A DNA stretch of 64,000 nucleotides from an uncultured delta proteobacterium (GTDB lineage Bacteria; Desulfobacterota; Desulfobulbia; Desulfobulbales; Desulfocapsaceae). Location of the stretch: contig CAIUQR010000032.1 in the NCBI GenBank assembly GCA_903901335.1, forward strand, positions 62,001-126,000, given 5' to 3'. Of this stretch, positions 62,983-64,000 are shown in pieces; position 1 is the stretch's first letter; each line of letters begins with the position of its first letter. Position numbers and translations under genes: made by a program. The notes beneath the pieces were generated by a model. That model had not been told where the DNA came from and did no database searches. It worked only from the letters and a program-made list of their open reading frames with translations.

Positions 62983-64000
62983 ATGTCTCTTGATCCAGTA
63001 TCCATAGAAGACTGTAGAATTATCAGTGTCTCCGGTAAAGTGACCCGGATTATCGGGCTCGTTGTGGAGGGATATTGTCCGAACTCCTCGATCGGCACGC
63101 TCTGCCGGATCACACCCTTGAACAATAGCCCGCCTGTGTACGCCGAGGTTGTCGGTTTTCAGAATTCCAAGGCACTGCTGATGCCGCTTGGCGATCTGCG
63201 CGGCCTCGGACCGGGAAGCCTGATCCATGTGATCAAAGACAGTGCAACCATCAAGGTCGGCAACAATCTGCTTGGCCGGGTTATCGATGCGATGGAGATC
63301 CCGCACGACGGACTCCCCGCCCCTTTCCTGACTGAAGAAAAACAGCTCTACTCCCATCCGCCGGGACCTATGCAGCGGAAAAACATCACCGAAGCGCTGG
63401 ATCTCGGCATCAGGGCCATCAATGGTCTGATCACCTGCGGCACCGGCCAGCGCATGGGCATCATGGCCGGTTCAGGTATCGGCAAGAGTGTGCTTCTCGG
63501 GATGATGGCCAGATATGCCCGTGCCGACATCAACGTCATCGCCCTGATCGGTGAACGTGGACGGGAGGTCCGCGAATTTATTGAACGCGATCTGGGCAAG
63601 GAAGGCCTGGCCCGTTCCGTCATCGTGGTAGTCACATCAGACCAGTCGCCCCTGCTGCGGATGCGCGGTGCCTTTGTCGCCACTGCCATCGCCGAATATT
63701 TTTGCGCAGAGGGGAAAAACGTCCTTTTAATGATGGATTCCGTGACCCGTTTTGCCATGGCCATGCGCGAGATCGGCCTGGCTATAGGAGAACCTCCGAC
63801 TACCAAGGGATACACCCCTTCCGTATTTGCAACCCTGCCGAAACTCCTGGAGCGTGCCGGCAGTTTCCGTGACCAGGGATCGATTACCGGGCTTTACACC
63901 GTCCTCGTCGACGGTGACGATATGACCGAACCCATTGCCGACGCCGTCCGCTCCATACTGGACGGGCATATTGTCCTGTCCCGCGATATCGCCGCCAGAA
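62983..64000 (+). CDS. fliI: flagellum-specific ATPase FliI (truncated by window edge)
   Basis: The first 339 codons of the export ATPase are present and the frame is open to the last base. It shows the N-terminal beta-barrel ([20 protein letters not shown]), a Walker A site in [18 protein letters not shown], Walker B with [21 protein letters not shown], and the conserved [24 protein letters not shown] and [26 protein letters not shown]. Homology to the F1 beta subunit is clear. It supplies energy for type III export of flagellar proteins. About 100 residues are missing beyond the window. Confidence 0.97.
   Translation, partial: MSLDPVSIEDCRIISVSGKVTRIIGLVVEGYCPNSSIGTLCRITPLNNSPPVYAEVVGFQNSKALLMPLGDLRGLGPGSLIHVIKDSATIKVGNNLLGRVIDAMEIPHDGLPAPFLTEEKQLYSHPPGPMQRKNITEALDLGIRAINGLITCGTGQRMGIMAGSGIGKSVLLGMMARYARADINVIALIGERGREVREFIERDLGKEGLARSVIVVVTSDQSPLLRMRGAFVATAIAEYFCAEGKNVLLMMDSVTRFAMAMREIGLAIGEPPTTKGYTPSVFATLPKLLERAGSFRDQGSITGLYTVLVDGDDMTEPIADAVRSILDGHIVLSRDIAAR

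Noticed and set aside
63348-63815. Minus-strand frames of 135-155 codons near the right edge
   Set aside because: They are antisense to fliI, whose Walker motifs are clear on the plus strand.

Overview
The window looks like chromosomal DNA of a flagellated, chemotactic Gram-negative anaerobe of the Desulfobacterota, probably near the Desulfobulbales. This is inferred from gene content: a multiheme c-type cytochrome with a probable selenocysteine, a PurD-PurE fusion, Mn-dependent pyrophosphatase, CheX/CheC-rich chemotaxis loci, many two-component proteins, and sigma-54-type and sigma-28-type promoter motifs beside flagellar genes. No rRNA, tRNA, CRISPR array or intact insertion sequence was seen.

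Layout. 0.1-8 kb: murJ (+); dus, a HEAT/cNMP/PilZ protein, a repeat-bearing lipoprotein and succinate-semialdehyde dehydrogenase (-); a small S4 protein (+). 8-12.4 kb: a REC-GAF-adenylate cyclase (-), a UshA-like tetraheme cytochrome (+) interrupted by an in-frame TGA that is best read as selenocysteine, and ppaC (-). 12.7-19.1 kb: DUF3014, GYF-AIM24, SprA-like metalloprotease, M18 aminopeptidase, lytic transglycosylase and two small envelope proteins. 19.3-24.7 kb: a VWA / PspA-like / membrane-protein operon divergent from an OmpR-type regulator and histidine kinase; the regulator has a frameshift at an A8 run. 25-30 kb: an unrecognised coiled-coil membrane protein, a cupin, a Ca-binding protein behind a sigma-28-like promoter, ettA and an Hpt protein. 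30.3-40.1 kb: housekeeping genes (tsaC, fused purD-purE, tetR, greA, rpoH, lepA, engB, hisG, hisI, FKBP).

40.3-64 kb is a motility and signalling block: cheA-cheW-cheB-cheR-response regulator; a pentapeptide-repeat protein, an SNase-like nuclease and a diguanylate cyclase; a cNMP-binding protein; a sigma-54 activator; a minus-strand cheY-cheX-cheX-(CheC-like)2-pseudoreceiver cluster; and a plus-strand operon of a TPR protein followed by flgB, flgC, fliE, fliF, fliG, fliH and fliI, which runs off the end.

How the parts may fit together (inference): the sigma-54 activator and a -24/-12 motif ahead of the TPR gene would drive the basal-body operon. FliA-type sites would drive the Ca-binding protein and the CheC-like protein. 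CheA phosphorylates CheY/CheB-type receivers, and the CheX/CheC set would dephosphorylate them. cAMP (cyclase, cNMP protein) and c-di-GMP (GGDEF, PilZ) form a parallel second-messenger layer. The strongest single observation is the recoded UGA at 10081 with a SECIS-like hairpin.
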